This document shows, in pieces, positions 18,406 to 27,506 of a DNA stretch of 64,000 nt. Below the pieces are notes generated by a model. The model did no database searches and was not told where the DNA came from. It worked only from the letters and a program-made list of their open reading frames with translations. Numbering within the stretch: the first letter of the stretch is position 1; each line of letters starts with the position of its first letter. The stretch covers positions 1,984,001 to 2,048,000 of the forward strand of contig NZ_CP147918.1 in the NCBI RefSeq assembly GCF_039645975.1. Direction: 5' to 3'. The translations under genes were made by a program, and so were the position numbers. The stretch is from Sulfurimonas sp. HSL-1716. Lineage in GTDB: Bacteria; Campylobacterota; Campylobacteria; Campylobacterales; Sulfurimonadaceae.

Positions 18406-19665
18406 TTATACGATACGGATCATAACCGGTTTTGAGTTCACAAAATCAAGAACCTCTATGCTCTTGATCATGTTTTGTATATCTTTTTCGACGGCCATGT
18501 GTGTCGAGATAAGAAGATTCGCGCTTCCCTCACGCGATGGGCGCTGTAAAATCGTTTCGATAGATATCTCGTTGTTTGCAAAGATATTTGTCAGTTTTGC
18601 CAAAACTCCCGCTTTGTCAGAGACATTGATGCGAAGATAGTATTTGGATTCGATATCGCCGGCAGGCTTTAGCTTCAACCCTCTTTCCAGCGGTTTGTCA
18701 AACCCGAGCATCGGCTTGCTTTTTCCGCTTCTGGCGATATCTATGATATTTGCTATGACCGCGCTTGCAGTTGCGTCTCCGCCCGCACCCGGTCCGTAGT
18801 AAAGCGTTTCTCCGACTTTATCGCCTACGACGCTGATGCCGTTCATGACGCCGTCTATCTTGGCGATCATTTCGGTGTTGTCTATCAGCGCCGCATGCAC
18901 ACGGAGTTCGACTTCGTTATTGACACGCTTTGCGATACCAAGCAGTTTCACACTGTAGCCGAACTCTTTTGCAAATGCGATATCGTCTTGCGTGATCTCC
19001 TGAATCCCTTCGATAAGGATATCTTCGGGTTTTGCATCGATACCGTATGCGATACTGGCAAGAATGAGAAGTTTATGAGCCGCATCGAATCCACCGATAT
19101 CAAAAGTAGGATCTGCTTCGGCATATCCCAGTTCCTGGGCTTCTTTAAGAATAACGTCAAAAGCCACGCCTTCATTTATCATCTTGGTCAGCATATAGTT
19201 ACAAGTGCCGTTCATTATGCCCATGATTGATTTGATATGGTTCGCAGAAAGACCGTCGCGAAGAGCGTTAATGATAGGGATACCTCCTGCGACACTCGCT
19301 TCATATTCAAACGGAAGATCACCCGCCATATCCTGGAGTTCGTAACGATGGTACGCTAAAAGTGCTTTGTTTGCAGTGACCACTGCCTTACCGTTTTCTA
19401 AAGCGCGCTTTACCACTACAAATGCATCGTCAACGCCGCCCATCAATTCGACGACGATATCTATCTCCGGATCTTCCAATACATCACGGGCATTGTCTGT
19501 CAAAATGATATCAAGACCTCTGTGCTTGGCAAGATTCCTGACCACCCCGCTTTTTACTTTTATCTCGTCACCCGCACGCGCCGAGATGATCTCTTGATTG
19601 TCTTTTAAGATATTTACTACTGACGTTCCTACTGTTCCGACACCAATAATCCCTACTGTAATCAC
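18406..19665 (-). CDS. hom: Homoserine dehydrogenase
   Basis: Reduces aspartate semialdehyde to homoserine for threonine and methionine synthesis. The 419-residue monofunctional enzyme has an N-terminal NAD(P) motif (GVGTVGTSVV), the catalytic core EASVAGGIPIINALRDGL and ELGYAEADPTFDIGGFDAAHKL, and a C-terminal ACT domain (about 345-419, starting YYLRINVSDKAGVLA) for feedback by threonine. Its start overlaps the aminotransferase stop by one base. Confidence 0.97.
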   Translation of the reverse strand: MITVGIIGVGTVGTSVVNILKDNQEIISARAGDEIKVKSGVVRNLAKHRGLDIILTDNARDVLEDPEIDIVVELMGGVDDAFVVVKRALENGKAVVTANKALLAYHRYELQDMAGDLPFEYEASVAGGIPIINALRDGLSANHIKSIMGIMNGTCNYMLTKMINEGVAFDVILKEAQELGYAEADPTFDIGGFDAAHKLLILASIAYGIDAKPEDILIEGIQEITQDDIAFAKEFGYSVKLLGIAKRVNNEVELRVHAALIDNTEMIAKIDGVMNGISVVGDKVGETLYYGPGAGGDATASAVIANIIDIARSGKSKPMLGFDKPLERGLKLKPAGDIESKYYLRINVSDKAGVLAKLTNIFANNEISIETILQRPSREGSANLLISTHMAVEKDIQNMIKSIEVLDFVNSKPVMIRIV

Positions 19666-20888
19666 TATTTATCCTTAGATTCTTCAAACTGTTTTAAAAA
19701 CACCTTGATATTTTTTGCGGCCTGACGGATACGCTTATCATTTTCGATCAGCGCAATACGGACATATCCCTCGCCGTATTCACCAAATCCGATCCCCGGA
19801 GCAACTGCCACGTGCGCTTCGCGAAGCAGTTTTTTCGAAAACTCCAAAGATCCCAGATCTATAGCACACTCCGGAATCTTTGCCCATACAAACATACTCG
19901 CCTGATTTCTTCTCATCGGCCATCCCGCTTTATTAAACGCATCAAGCAGGACATTTTGACGATGATCGTATTTATCGGTGATCTCTTTAACACACTGCTG
20001 ATCGCCGTTTAAAGCGATAGTTGCGGCAACTTGTATAGGCGTAAACATACCGTAGTCAAGCCATGATTTTATTTTTTGAAGCGCTCCTATGAGTTTTTTG
20101 TTCCCTACAAAGAAACCTACACGCCATCCTGCCATATTATAGCTTTTAGAGAGCGTAAACGATTCGACGGCTACATCTTTTGCGCCCGGAACGCTCATAA
20201 TAGACGGGGTAACGTAACCGTCAAACGTGATATCTCCGTAAGCGATATCTGAGATCACATAAAATCTCTCTTTTTTTGCCATATTGACCAGTCTTACGTA
20301 AAAATCCTGCGTGACCGTCGCAGTCGTCGGATTGTGCGGGAAATTTACAAGCACATATTTCGGTCTCGGAGAGTTCTCTTTAAAGACACGTTCGAGATCT
20401 TCGAAAAACTTGTCCTCATCGATCTTATAATCCTCATCGAACGAAAGACCGAACTTAACGACGTTTCCTCCCGCCAATATAAAAGCGTAGGAGTGGATCG
20501 GATAGGTCGGATCCGGAACGACGGCGACATCGCCGGGATTCGTAATAGCATACGCCAGATGAGCGTACCCCTCTTTGCTTCCCATCGTAGCGACACACTC
20601 TGTTTGAGGATCAAGATCGACGCCGTAACGGCGTTTATACCAGTCGGCTATCGCTTGAAGAAGTTTAGGGATGCCTTTTGACGTCGAATACCCATGCGTC
20701 TTTGTTTTTTTGGCAGATTCGATAAGTTTTTCTCTAATGTGCAAAGGAGTATCGCCGTCCGGATTTCCCATACTGAAATCGATGACGTCCGCGCCTGCGC
20801 GGCGCTCTTTCATTTTAAGTTCATTGACCTCCGCAAAAACATACTTCGGAAGTCTTTCCATTCTATCAAATTTTATTTCATCAAACAT
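19665..20888 (-). CDS. Class I/II PLP aminotransferase (aspartate/LL-DAP aminotransferase type)
   Basis: A 407-residue fold-type I aminotransferase. The PLP lysine is in SFTLSKSYNMAGWRVGF near residue 238, with NFPHNPT for the cofactor-binding Asn and SDIAYGDI for the Asp. The nearest-looking subfamily is often labelled LL-diaminopimelate or alanine/aspartate aminotransferase; the amino-acid substrate is not resolved here. Coupling to hom fits a role in aspartate-family synthesis. The gene pair recalls C. jejuni Cj0150-Cj0149. Confidence 0.88.
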   Translation of the reverse strand: MFDEIKFDRMERLPKYVFAEVNELKMKERRAGADVIDFSMGNPDGDTPLHIREKLIESAKKTKTHGYSTSKGIPKLLQAIADWYKRRYGVDLDPQTECVATMGSKEGYAHLAYAITNPGDVAVVPDPTYPIHSYAFILAGGNVVKFGLSFDEDYKIDEDKFFEDLERVFKENSPRPKYVLVNFPHNPTTATVTQDFYVRLVNMAKKERFYVISDIAYGDITFDGYVTPSIMSVPGAKDVAVESFTLSKSYNMAGWRVGFFVGNKKLIGALQKIKSWLDYGMFTPIQVAATIALNGDQQCVKEITDKYDHRQNVLLDAFNKAGWPMRRNQASMFVWAKIPECAIDLGSLEFSKKLLREAHVAVAPGIGFGEYGEGYVRIALIENDKRIRQAAKNIKVFLKQFEESKDK

Positions 20889-20940
20889 CGGTCTACCTGC
20901 CTAAATAAATTGTGGAATTTTAACATAAATATTCACGTAT

Positions 20941-21783
20941 TTATCTAGAACCTATCGCTTCTATATTGAGGCCGTTTTTTATATTTTTGAGTGTGTAGAG
21001 ATCGCTTATTTTGATATATACGGTATCTGCGGGGATATCTACGCTCAGTCTCGTCGTTTTACTGTCCGTTTTGTTAACCTTGAGGATACGCAGGGATCTG
21101 TCGTAAAACGAGATGTAAGGATACCAGCTGTTACCGTAGTTCGAACTTATCACTATCTTTTTTATCGCCGAAACGTCAAGCCATTTTTCATAAATGGAAC
21201 GTTCCAGATTTATGATATCCGTGGATGTAAGCTTAAGGACATTGAGATGCGCATTTTTCATATCGATCTGATAACTCCATGAAGCCGGATTTTGCGTTGA
21301 GATATCGACAATATCGCATCCGCGCTTGTTCAGCTCTTTTCTGAATATCGTAGGGTCGATCGCATATTCGCTCGTGAGTTCTATGCTCCATACGAACTCC
21401 GAAGGGTTCATATGCGATTCTTTCGTTATATACCTGTAGTAGCCGATCGAACGGAGCGTATCTTCTAAAAGCTTTACAAAAAATATCGGTGAACCGTCTG
21501 TCGAAAAGTTCATCGTTATGGTTTGGGGTTTATTAAAAAAAAGGTTTAACAGTCCGTTGTCTTTTAGCGTTTGGACGACCTTTACGATATCGAGTCTGTT
21601 GTCGTTGTAGTAGGCACTTTTCGGCTCAAAGATAATATTTATGAAATCTTTGTTGGCGTTATAGGTCTTGCTGCCAAGTATCGATTCTATCTTGGTGTCA
21701 ATAGAAAGCGTTTGGTTGTTATCCTGATTTGCAGCAAAAAGAGAGAAACACGCCAATAAAGTTACAAAAACAAACTTTACCAA
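20941..21783 (-). CDS. Periplasmic protein of unknown function
   Basis: A 280-residue protein with a clear signal peptide (FVFVTLLACFSLFAA, cleavage near residue 18). The rest is soluble, with many beta strands, repeated Ile/Asp-rich segments and a C-terminal SVDIPADTVYIKISDLYTLK. I recognise no domain. It overlaps the upstream membrane-anchored gene by 7 nt and stands in the position of C. jejuni Cj0151 in the conserved hom-rsmE run. An envelope role is likely. Confidence 0.75.
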   Translation of the reverse strand: MVKFVFVTLLACFSLFAANQDNNQTLSIDTKIESILGSKTYNANKDFINIIFEPKSAYYNDNRLDIVKVVQTLKDNGLLNLFFNKPQTITMNFSTDGSPIFFVKLLEDTLRSIGYYRYITKESHMNPSEFVWSIELTSEYAIDPTIFRKELNKRGCDIVDISTQNPASWSYQIDMKNAHLNVLKLTSTDIINLERSIYEKWLDVSAIKKIVISSNYGNSWYPYISFYDRSLRILKVNKTDSKTTRLSVDIPADTVYIKISDLYTLKNIKNGLNIEAIGSR

Positions 21784-22565
21784 GTATTCCCTTTGTTCAA
21801 TTTTTTAAACTCTTTTTTTGTAAGTTCCGTCAGCTCGCCGTCTTCAAATTTGAAATATTTTTTATTCGCATCATGATACTCTTTAAGCTCTATACCCAGA
21901 TCTATCTTTAGCATCCCGTGACCAAAGACCAGCAGATAGTTTTTTGAAGGGTCCAGTTCGAGATTGTTCTGAATAATGATCTGTTTCTTTTTAAAATCGC
22001 TCATATCTATATAACCGACCCACAGCGATCTTTTAGTCAGTATCTCAAGTCTTGTCGCCGCAAGACTCTCTTTCGTATCGTTTTTATCGGTCACGTTTTG
22101 ATCATGGATCACACTGGTGTCCGCCGGTACGACCGTAACGTTTTTTTCCGTGGTGTTTAGGTCCAGATGTACTTTTGCGGATTCTATCTGAGAGTTGTTC
22201 AGCTCCAGATCTTCCGTGTTATCGTTTAATATGTTCGATATCAGAAAATATCCGACCGCAAGCATAGCTATCAGAATCAAAATAATCAGTTTTTTATCGG
22301 GTTTGCTCTTCTCTTTTTTATCTATCGTAGGTTCAAGCGGATCTTGTTCATCAGAGGTATGCTGCTGTTCATATTCATCCAAAAGTTCGCTCAGGTCCAG
22401 ATGATATTCGCGTTCCAAGATAGAGATAAACCCGCGAAACTGGATCTTTGGAATCTTGTCAAATGATTTCGTGAGAATATACTCCACATTTTTACGAGCT
22501 ATATGAGTCTTTTCATATATCTTCTGTGCACCTATTGCCTTTAACTTTTCAAAATCTTCATTCAT
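21777..22565 (-). CDS. Membrane-anchored protein with possible helix-turn-helix N-terminus
   Basis: A 262-residue protein. Residues 1-65 are helical and charged, compatible with a cytoplasmic helix-turn-helix (AQKIYEKTHIARKNVEYIL, then FRGFISILEREY). One membrane segment lies at about 92-112 (LIILILIAMLAVGYFLI), then a linker rich in Asn, Asp and Thr, and a periplasmic domain with RSLWVGYIDM. The layout resembles RodZ-type proteins but I see no RodZ signature. It overlaps both neighbours (the SpoU methylase by 4 nt, the periplasmic protein by 7 nt), so the two envelope proteins probably work together. Confidence 0.7.
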   Translation of the reverse strand: MNEDFEKLKAIGAQKIYEKTHIARKNVEYILTKSFDKIPKIQFRGFISILEREYHLDLSELLDEYEQQHTSDEQDPLEPTIDKKEKSKPDKKLIILILIAMLAVGYFLISNILNDNTEDLELNNSQIESAKVHLDLNTTEKNVTVVPADTSVIHDQNVTDKNDTKESLAATRLEILTKRSLWVGYIDMSDFKKKQIIIQNNLELDPSKNYLLVFGHGMLKIDLGIELKEYHDANKKYFKFEDGELTELTKKEFKKLNKGNTW

Positions 22566-23260
22566 ACACGCATCCTATCCATCAAAATAGCTCCCGCAAC
22601 ACTAACATTTAAAGAATCAAATCCATTCTCCATTTTTATGGAGATCTTTTTATCGAGACGGCTTTCCGCTTTGGGAGGTATTCCCGCAGATTCGCTCCCG
22701 AGTATGATCGCACGTTTTTTAGAAGGCTTCACATCACGTATGTCTTCTCCGTCCATGACGGCGCCGTAGATCGTAAATCCTGATGTCTTCAGATCGTTTA
22801 TGACATCATAGATATTTGAGACAAGAGCAAACGGCATATCCGATAAAGCCCCCGTAGAGCTTCTCATGACAGGTTCCATACTCAGCTGTTTAATCCCCGT
22901 GGCAATAACACCCTCAACGCCAAAAGCATAGGCGCTTCTTACAATTGCACCGATATTTCCGACATCGGTGATCGATGCCAAAACGACTACAAAATCTTTA
23001 TCTAAAAAAGATTTCAAAGGCGTATACTCAAAATCCTCTATCTCGGCTAAAAAGCCTTGATGGTTCGAGCTTTTGCACATCTTGTCAGCGGCATCGGACG
23101 GAATGCGTTTGACCTCAAAACCGGACTTCATCAGTTTTGAGTAATCTTTCTTATCTATATCCTTTGCAAGGTACAGTTTGCTTACAAGGTGAGGATGATT
23201 TTGCAGTATATAATATACCGGCTGTTTCCCATAAATTAACATGGCGTACATTTTAGCCAA
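22562..23260 (-). CDS. SpoU/TrmH-family RNA 2'-O-methyltransferase
   Basis: A 232-residue SPOUT methyltransferase of the TrmH/RlmB type. A short N-terminal substrate-binding domain (1-75) precedes the knot domain with its motifs: DVGNIGAIVRSAYAFG (motif 1), ILGSESAGIP (motif 2) and SLNVSVAGAILM (motif 3). It likely methylates a 2'-OH in 23S rRNA or tRNA; which one is not resolved. It leads the run with two envelope-protein genes and sits next to rsmI. Confidence 0.9.
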   Translation of the reverse strand: MAKMYAMLIYGKQPVYYILQNHPHLVSKLYLAKDIDKKDYSKLMKSGFEVKRIPSDAADKMCKSSNHQGFLAEIEDFEYTPLKSFLDKDFVVVLASITDVGNIGAIVRSAYAFGVEGVIATGIKQLSMEPVMRSSTGALSDMPFALVSNIYDVINDLKTSGFTIYGAVMDGEDIRDVKPSKKRAIILGSESAGIPPKAESRLDKKISIKMENGFDSLNVSVAGAILMDRMRV

Positions 23261-23293
23261 AAATTCTTAAAAAATCGGAATAATTATATTTTT

Positions 23294-24130
23294 TTAGTCA
23301 ATGTTTGAGGAGGATTTCTGTAGTTCGAGCAGCCTGTTGTAACAGCTCTTTGGATTTTCACCCGTTATCTTGGCGATAAGTTTTGATGCCGTTTTGATCG
23401 GAATATCGAGTGCCAGTATATCATTTTGGCTTATATTTGAGCTTACCGCTTCGCCCGCCTCGACGATAACAACCCATTCGCCTTTGAAGTTGCCTTCAAG
23501 TTTTTTAAGCATATCGCCGGCCGTCCCTCTCATATATCTTTGAAACTTTTTCGTCAGCTCTTTTGCCAAAAATATCTCTCGTTGGGGCACCTCTTTAGCA
23601 AGTTCGTTCAAAAGTTTTTCCAGTCTGTGCGGAGATTCGTACAAGATGGTCGTATAGCCGTTATAAAGCGCTTTTTGCAAAGCTTTGTCGCGGTCTGCAC
23701 CTTTATGCGGCAAAAAACCGAAAAATAAAAACGAAGTCTCGTTGAAACCGCTGGCAGCATAAGAGGTAAGAACCGCATTCGCACCGGGAAGCACATCGTA
23801 TTCTATCTCATTTTCTATGCAGTAGCGAACCAACATGGCGCCGGGATCGCTGATACCGGGCATCCCTGCATCGCTTGCATAAACAACGTTTTTTTCAAAA
23901 AAATCGGGTGAGAGGTTTTGAACAAAACGGTGTTCATTGTGCGAATGAAGCGAAATAAAATCCTGCTTCTCTTTACAAGTAAGATTATAGCGTTCTTTGA
24001 GTATCTGGAGTAATTTTTTTGTAACGCGGGTGTCTTCGCAAAGAAGGGTATCGGCAGACCCAAGAGCCTCCATGGCTCTTAGGGTCATATCGCCGATGTT
24101 TCCAATCGGAGTTGGAACAAGAGTCAGCAA
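23294..24130 (-). CDS. rsmI: 16S rRNA C1402 2'-O-methyltransferase
   Basis: A 278-residue RsmI. It begins with VPTPIGNIGDMTLRA and has CEDTRVTKKLL, the SDAGMPGISDPGA SAM-binding loop, VLPGANAVLTSYAASG and YESPHRLEKLL. It methylates the ribose of C1402 in the decoding centre of 16S rRNA. It lies between rpmE (15-nt gap) and the SpoU methylase gene, in a translation-related cluster with rsmE. Confidence 0.96.
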   Translation of the reverse strand: MLTLVPTPIGNIGDMTLRAMEALGSADTLLCEDTRVTKKLLQILKERYNLTCKEKQDFISLHSHNEHRFVQNLSPDFFEKNVVYASDAGMPGISDPGAMLVRYCIENEIEYDVLPGANAVLTSYAASGFNETSFLFFGFLPHKGADRDKALQKALYNGYTTILYESPHRLEKLLNELAKEVPQREIFLAKELTKKFQRYMRGTAGDMLKKLEGNFKGEWVVIVEAGEAVSSNISQNDILALDIPIKTASKLIAKITGENPKSCYNRLLELQKSSSNID

Positions 24131-24145
24131 AAAAGTGACTCCTGA

Positions 24146-24346
24146 TTAGTTCATATTGTAACGTTTTTTGAATTTATCAATACGTCCGGCAGTATCGACC
24201 ATACGCTCTGAACCTGTAAAGAACGGGTGACATTCGTTACAGATATCTATAATCATTTCGCTTTTTTGGCTTTTTGTCACGAACGTGTTGCCGCATGAAC
24301 ATGTTACCGTACAATCTACTAGTACCGGGTGGATATCTTTTTTCAT
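24146..24346 (-). CDS. rpmE: Ribosomal protein L31
   Basis: A 66-residue L31 of the zinc-ribbon type: CSCG near residues 16-19 and [10 protein letters not shown] near 36-45. ATG 24346 follows an AAGGA box at normal spacing; a TTG just before it is open but needless. The zinc-containing form is usually replaced by a Cys-less paralogue under zinc limitation. No such paralogue is seen in this window. Confidence 0.97.
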   Translation of the reverse strand: MKKDIHPVLVDCTVTCSCGNTFVTKSQKSEMIIDICNECHPFFTGSERMVDTAGRIDKFKKRYNMN

Positions 24347-24395
24347 CAATTTTCCTTGTGATACACGTTTGCGTGCGTATATCTATATATTTTTT

Positions 24396-24417
24396 AAATC
24401 CGTATGGGGGCGGATTT
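24396..24417. terminator. Small stem-loop between rsmE and rpmE
   Basis: Seven-bp stem AAATCCG / CGGATTT with an 8-nt G-rich loop in the 104-nt gap between rsmE and rpmE. The T-tract lies on the plus-strand side, where no gene needs it. It may therefore be a processing or leader structure for the minus-strand rpmE transcript rather than a terminator. Confidence 0.35.
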
Positions 24418-24450
24418 TTGAAATCGGATTATACCTAAAAATAGATTTAT

Positions 24451-25134
24451 TTACAATAACATCTTAGACGCGACGGCAACAACTGCCGTTTCGGAACGCA
24501 GAACCATCGGAGTGTCGAGCCTGTAGACTTTTTGTTTAGAAAGTATCTCTTTTTCATCTTTGGAAAAACCGCCTTCGCTTCCGATAAGTATAGTCTTGAA
24601 CTTTTCGTCACCGCTCAAGACGGTATCGCAAAAATCAAAAACGGCGCTGTCGGGATATTTTGTGATAAACTCGCCGATGTTTTTGAGTGTCTCGAACTCC
24701 ATAACATCCGTTCTTCCGCATTGTGAAGAGGAACTTTCCAAGATACGCTTGAAACGGCTGAAGTCGGGTTTGAAGTTTTTTTGAGAGCGGTCACAGTAGA
24801 TAAAGCTTATCTTTTTTACGCCGAGTTCGTTTAGCATCGGCAATACTTTCTCGACGGATTTGGTATCGATGACGCACCAGCCTACATGTAGGATCTTTGA
24901 TGCTTCGACCTTTTCTTCAGCCGATCCCAGAAGTCTTGCATGCAAAGCTCTTGGGTCTATCGATTCAATGACATAGGTATGCGCAACTGCAAGATCGCCG
25001 CCGGAACGAAACATCAGTCTGTCGCCTTCTTTATGGCGTCTTACCTTTACAAGGTACTTATAAAGTTCGCCTTTTATGCTGAGGCTTTCACGTCCTGCGT
25101 CATCATCGACTACGTATATCAAATCCACATCCAA
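24451..25134 (-). CDS. rsmE: 16S rRNA U1498 N3-methyltransferase
   Basis: A 227-residue RsmE with an N-terminal PUA-like domain (1-70, including HLF-like KYLVKVRRHKEGD) and a SPOUT knot domain. The knot carries the SAM motifs LIGSEGGFSKDE near residue 183 and LRSETAVVAVASKML at the end. It methylates N3 of U1498 in helix 44 of 16S rRNA. It overlaps the upstream membrane-protein gene by 16 nt. Confidence 0.94.
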   Translation of the reverse strand: MDVDLIYVVDDDAGRESLSIKGELYKYLVKVRRHKEGDRLMFRSGGDLAVAHTYVIESIDPRALHARLLGSAEEKVEASKILHVGWCVIDTKSVEKVLPMLNELGVKKISFIYCDRSQKNFKPDFSRFKRILESSSSQCGRTDVMEFETLKNIGEFITKYPDSAVFDFCDTVLSGDEKFKTILIGSEGGFSKDEKEILSKQKVYRLDTPMVLRSETAVVAVASKMLL

Positions 25135-25523
25135 ACGGCTATGATCATGACGATGATAAGCTCCGCAGAGATTATTTTTTTCGCATAATCCCTGTACGCG
25201 GGTATGGCATGGGGAACATTTTTCAAATACTTCAGAGGTTTTACCCTTTTGACTTCCAAAACGATAAACGTGGTCCCGATGATTATCATAGCGATATTGG
25301 CCAAAGTGAAATGCAGATGTTTAGACGCCATCATAATGGTCCCGGTGAAAAGTATCGAAGCCAATACAATGGCAATAAGCGGCGTCATATATGCCATCTT
25401 CTTTCTATATGGAAGAAGTTCTTCGGCTTTAAAAAGCAACACAAAATTAAGCCCGATCAAAACTAAAAGCGAGATCACGCTATAGTTATGAAAAATTATA
25501 CTTAGATTATACATGTAATTCAT
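25119..25523 (-). CDS. Small four-helix membrane protein, unknown
   Basis: A 134-residue protein with about four hydrophobic segments (near 13-32, 45-64, 72-92 and 112-133) and basic loops. I recognise no motif. Its 3' end overlaps rsmE by 16 nt, so co-expression is likely. It is divergent from moeA with 47 nt between starts. Confidence 0.7.
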   Translation of the reverse strand: MNYMYNLSIIFHNYSVISLLVLIGLNFVLLFKAEELLPYRKKMAYMTPLIAIVLASILFTGTIMMASKHLHFTLANIAMIIIGTTFIVLEVKRVKPLKYLKNVPHAIPAYRDYAKKIISAELIIVMIIAVWMWI

Positions 25524-25536
25524 AAGCGAATTTTAC

Positions 25537-25542
25537 TATAAT
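25537..25542 (+). promoter_or_regulatory. -10 box upstream of moeA
   Basis: Consensus TATAAT 29 nt before the moeA ATG, with no clear -35, as is usual for sigma-70 promoters in this phylum. Confidence 0.5.
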
Positions 25543-25570
25543 ATGTTTAAAAACAGAGGATGTTTACAAA

Positions 25571-26788
25571 ATGGCCGTATCAGTTGAAGAAGCATTGAAA
25601 CTTATCTATGACAACGTCATACCTAAAACTACCAAGATCTTACCGCTTGAATCCGCACTTAACCATGTGATAGCAGAAGACATCATAGCTACGCATAATC
25701 TCCCTCCTTACGACAACTCCGCAATGGACGGATATGCCGTGAATTGCGATATACAAGGCAAAACAGTGGAAGTATTGCATACGATCTTTGCAGGAGATAA
25801 GGATGAGTTTATCATAAACGGCGATACGGTCTACAAAATAATGACGGGCGCAAAGATCCCTGCCGGCTGCGAAGCTATCGTCCCTATAGAGGATGTCACA
25901 GTCGAGGGCAGCTGCGTGACGTTTAGCAAAAATATAAAGCATGGCGCACATATAAGGCTCGCGGGAGAAGATATAGAGATAGATGACAAGATCATCTCAA
26001 AATCGACATATCTAAACGCACACCATATAACGCTTCTGGCATCTCAGGGTATCTCGCATGTCAATGTCTACGACAAGCCGCGTATCGCGCTTTTTGCTTC
26101 TGGAAGCGAGCTGAAGATGCACTGGCAAAAACTTGAAGAGCATCAGCTCTACAATACAAACACGCCTACATTTCTAGCGCGCGCCATGGAACTCGGATGT
26201 GATGCACAGTTTATCGGAACCGCAAAAGACTCTCTGGAGAACATACGCGAAATGATACAAGCGGCACTTGACTTCGATCTTATCATAACTTCGGGAGGCG
26301 TAAGTGTCGGAGACGCGGATTTTACAAAAGAGGCATTTTCCTATTTTGGTTTTGAGACCATTTTTGAAAAAGTGAACATAAAACCGGGGAAACCGACTAC
26401 TTTTGGACGGATCGGCGATACATTCATACTCAATCTTCCGGGAAATCCGCTTGCAGCTACTCTTAATTTCGAACTTTTTGCAAAAGCCGCCATTTTGGCG
26501 ATGAGCGGAAACGAAGCAAAATATATCAATGCGATCGAAACGAAGATGAAAGATGATTACAAATTAAAACCGGGGAAAAGAACTCTGCTGCCGGGATATT
26601 TCGACGGTTCGGATTTTACCCCGAACGAAAAGTTCGCGCCGGGGATGGTCTCGCCGATGTCGACCGCAAACGGATTTATCATGGTCGATGAGAGCATAAG
26701 CGAATTGCAATCGGGATCAAGCGTAAAATTCATCCCCACGAGATTTCAGTTCACAAGCAACCAGATCAAAGACCTGGTTACCCGCTAA
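25571..26788 (+). CDS. moeA: Molybdopterin molybdenumtransferase
   Basis: Inserts molybdate into adenylylated molybdopterin to finish Moco. The 405-residue protein has the MoeA domain order: an N-terminal segment with LPPYDNSAMDGYAV, then GAKIPAGCEAIVPIEDV, the MPT-binding domain with NTNTPTFLARAMELG, the SGGVSVGDADF motif near residue 239, LPGNPLAATLNFELF, and a C-terminal beta domain. It belongs to a local pterin cluster with moaA, queD and queE and supplies cofactor for the formate-dehydrogenase-like enzyme nearby. Its stop overlaps convergent queD by 4 nt. Confidence 0.96.
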   Translation: MAVSVEEALKLIYDNVIPKTTKILPLESALNHVIAEDIIATHNLPPYDNSAMDGYAVNCDIQGKTVEVLHTIFAGDKDEFIINGDTVYKIMTGAKIPAGCEAIVPIEDVTVEGSCVTFSKNIKHGAHIRLAGEDIEIDDKIISKSTYLNAHHITLLASQGISHVNVYDKPRIALFASGSELKMHWQKLEEHQLYNTNTPTFLARAMELGCDAQFIGTAKDSLENIREMIQAALDFDLIITSGGVSVGDADFTKEAFSYFGFETIFEKVNIKPGKPTTFGRIGDTFILNLPGNPLAATLNFELFAKAAILAMSGNEAKYINAIETKMKDDYKLKPGKRTLLPGYFDGSDFTPNEKFAPGMVSPMSTANGFIMVDESISELQSGSSVKFIPTRFQFTSNQIKDLVTR

Positions 26789-27366
26789 ACGCTTTTTGGA
26801 TTTGTCAGAGTTTTTTTGCTTTTTATCTTTTCAAAAAGATCGGGATCGGCAAACCCTTCTTTTACTGCATCGCTGAATATGATGTCATTGAGATCTATGT
26901 CGCCCATGCTGTTTGAATAGGCATCATCTTCAAAACACTGTGCATATCCGGTATCGGTCTCATGTACGATGATACTGTAAAGTTTTACCTCTTTTTCACC
27001 GTTCACTTTGCGGGTAAGCGCCAAAAGAGCATCCACCATGACAAATATGACGCGGCTGAACTGCTCGGCCGAAGGCGATACGGGAAGCTCTATCCATCTT
27101 GCGGAATGTTTTTTCATATCTGCCAGATACTCTTTGGAATCACCGCTCCACAAAGTGATGGCATGATCGAAGCTCTCTACAAGAGACTTCATGTTCTGCT
27201 TCATCAAACCAAAATCATAAACCATCTGTCCGTTATCCAAAAAATTCGACTCAAACAGAACTTCGACCTTGTAAGAATGTCCATGAATGGAACTTCTGCA
27301 TCTGATAGAGCTGCATCCTCTGACGATATGCGCATTTTCAAATTTAAAAAGTTTTCTTATTATCAT
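26785..27366 (-). CDS. queD: 6-carboxytetrahydropterin synthase (QueD/PTPS family)
   Basis: Converts dihydroneopterin triphosphate to 6-carboxytetrahydropterin for queuosine. The 193-residue protein, longer than the 120-residue E. coli QueD but usual in this phylum, has the zinc His set in FENAHIV and SIHGHSYKVEV and a Cys-rich CSSIRC segment. HETDTG carries the catalytic Glu/His region. ATG 27366 is chosen because GGAGAAAGG lies just upstream. A longer open frame from 27411 adds 15 residues unlike the family. That ribosome binding site lies inside the inverted repeat at 27370-27406. queE is the next gene upstream. Confidence 0.93.
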   Translation of the reverse strand: MIIRKLFKFENAHIVRGCSSIRCRSSIHGHSYKVEVLFESNFLDNGQMVYDFGLMKQNMKSLVESFDHAITLWSGDSKEYLADMKKHSARWIELPVSPSAEQFSRVIFVMVDALLALTRKVNGEKEVKLYSIIVHETDTGYAQCFEDDAYSNSMGDIDLNDIIFSDAVKEGFADPDLFEKIKSKKTLTNPKSV

Positions 27367-27403
27367 ATTTAGAACCTTTCTCCAAAATCTTAGTATAGGT
27401 AAA

Positions 27404-27498
27404 TAGCACATAAAAAGAGCACTTGCTTCGTTAAAATTCTTTGACTTAGTTTACTAAGTCTTCAAAATTTTGCCTTGCGATCATCTTTTTATGTGCTA
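27404..27498. repeat. Nested 95-bp palindromic repeat
   Basis: Outer arms TAGCACATAAAAAGA and TCTTTTTATGTGCTA are a perfect 15-bp inverted repeat. Inside, AAAATT, a short bulge and GACTTAGT pair with ACTAAGTC and AATTTT around a TT loop (27433-27471). As RNA it would fold as a long stem. Similar AT-rich palindromes, as I recall, are scattered in related genomes, but no second copy is seen here. Confidence 0.6.
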
Positions 27499-27506
27499 CC
27501 TTTCAG

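Noticed and set aside
27367-27411. 15-residue N-terminal extension of QueD
   Set aside because: Lies in the inverted-repeat arm, unlike the family, while ATG 27366 has a strong ribosome binding site.
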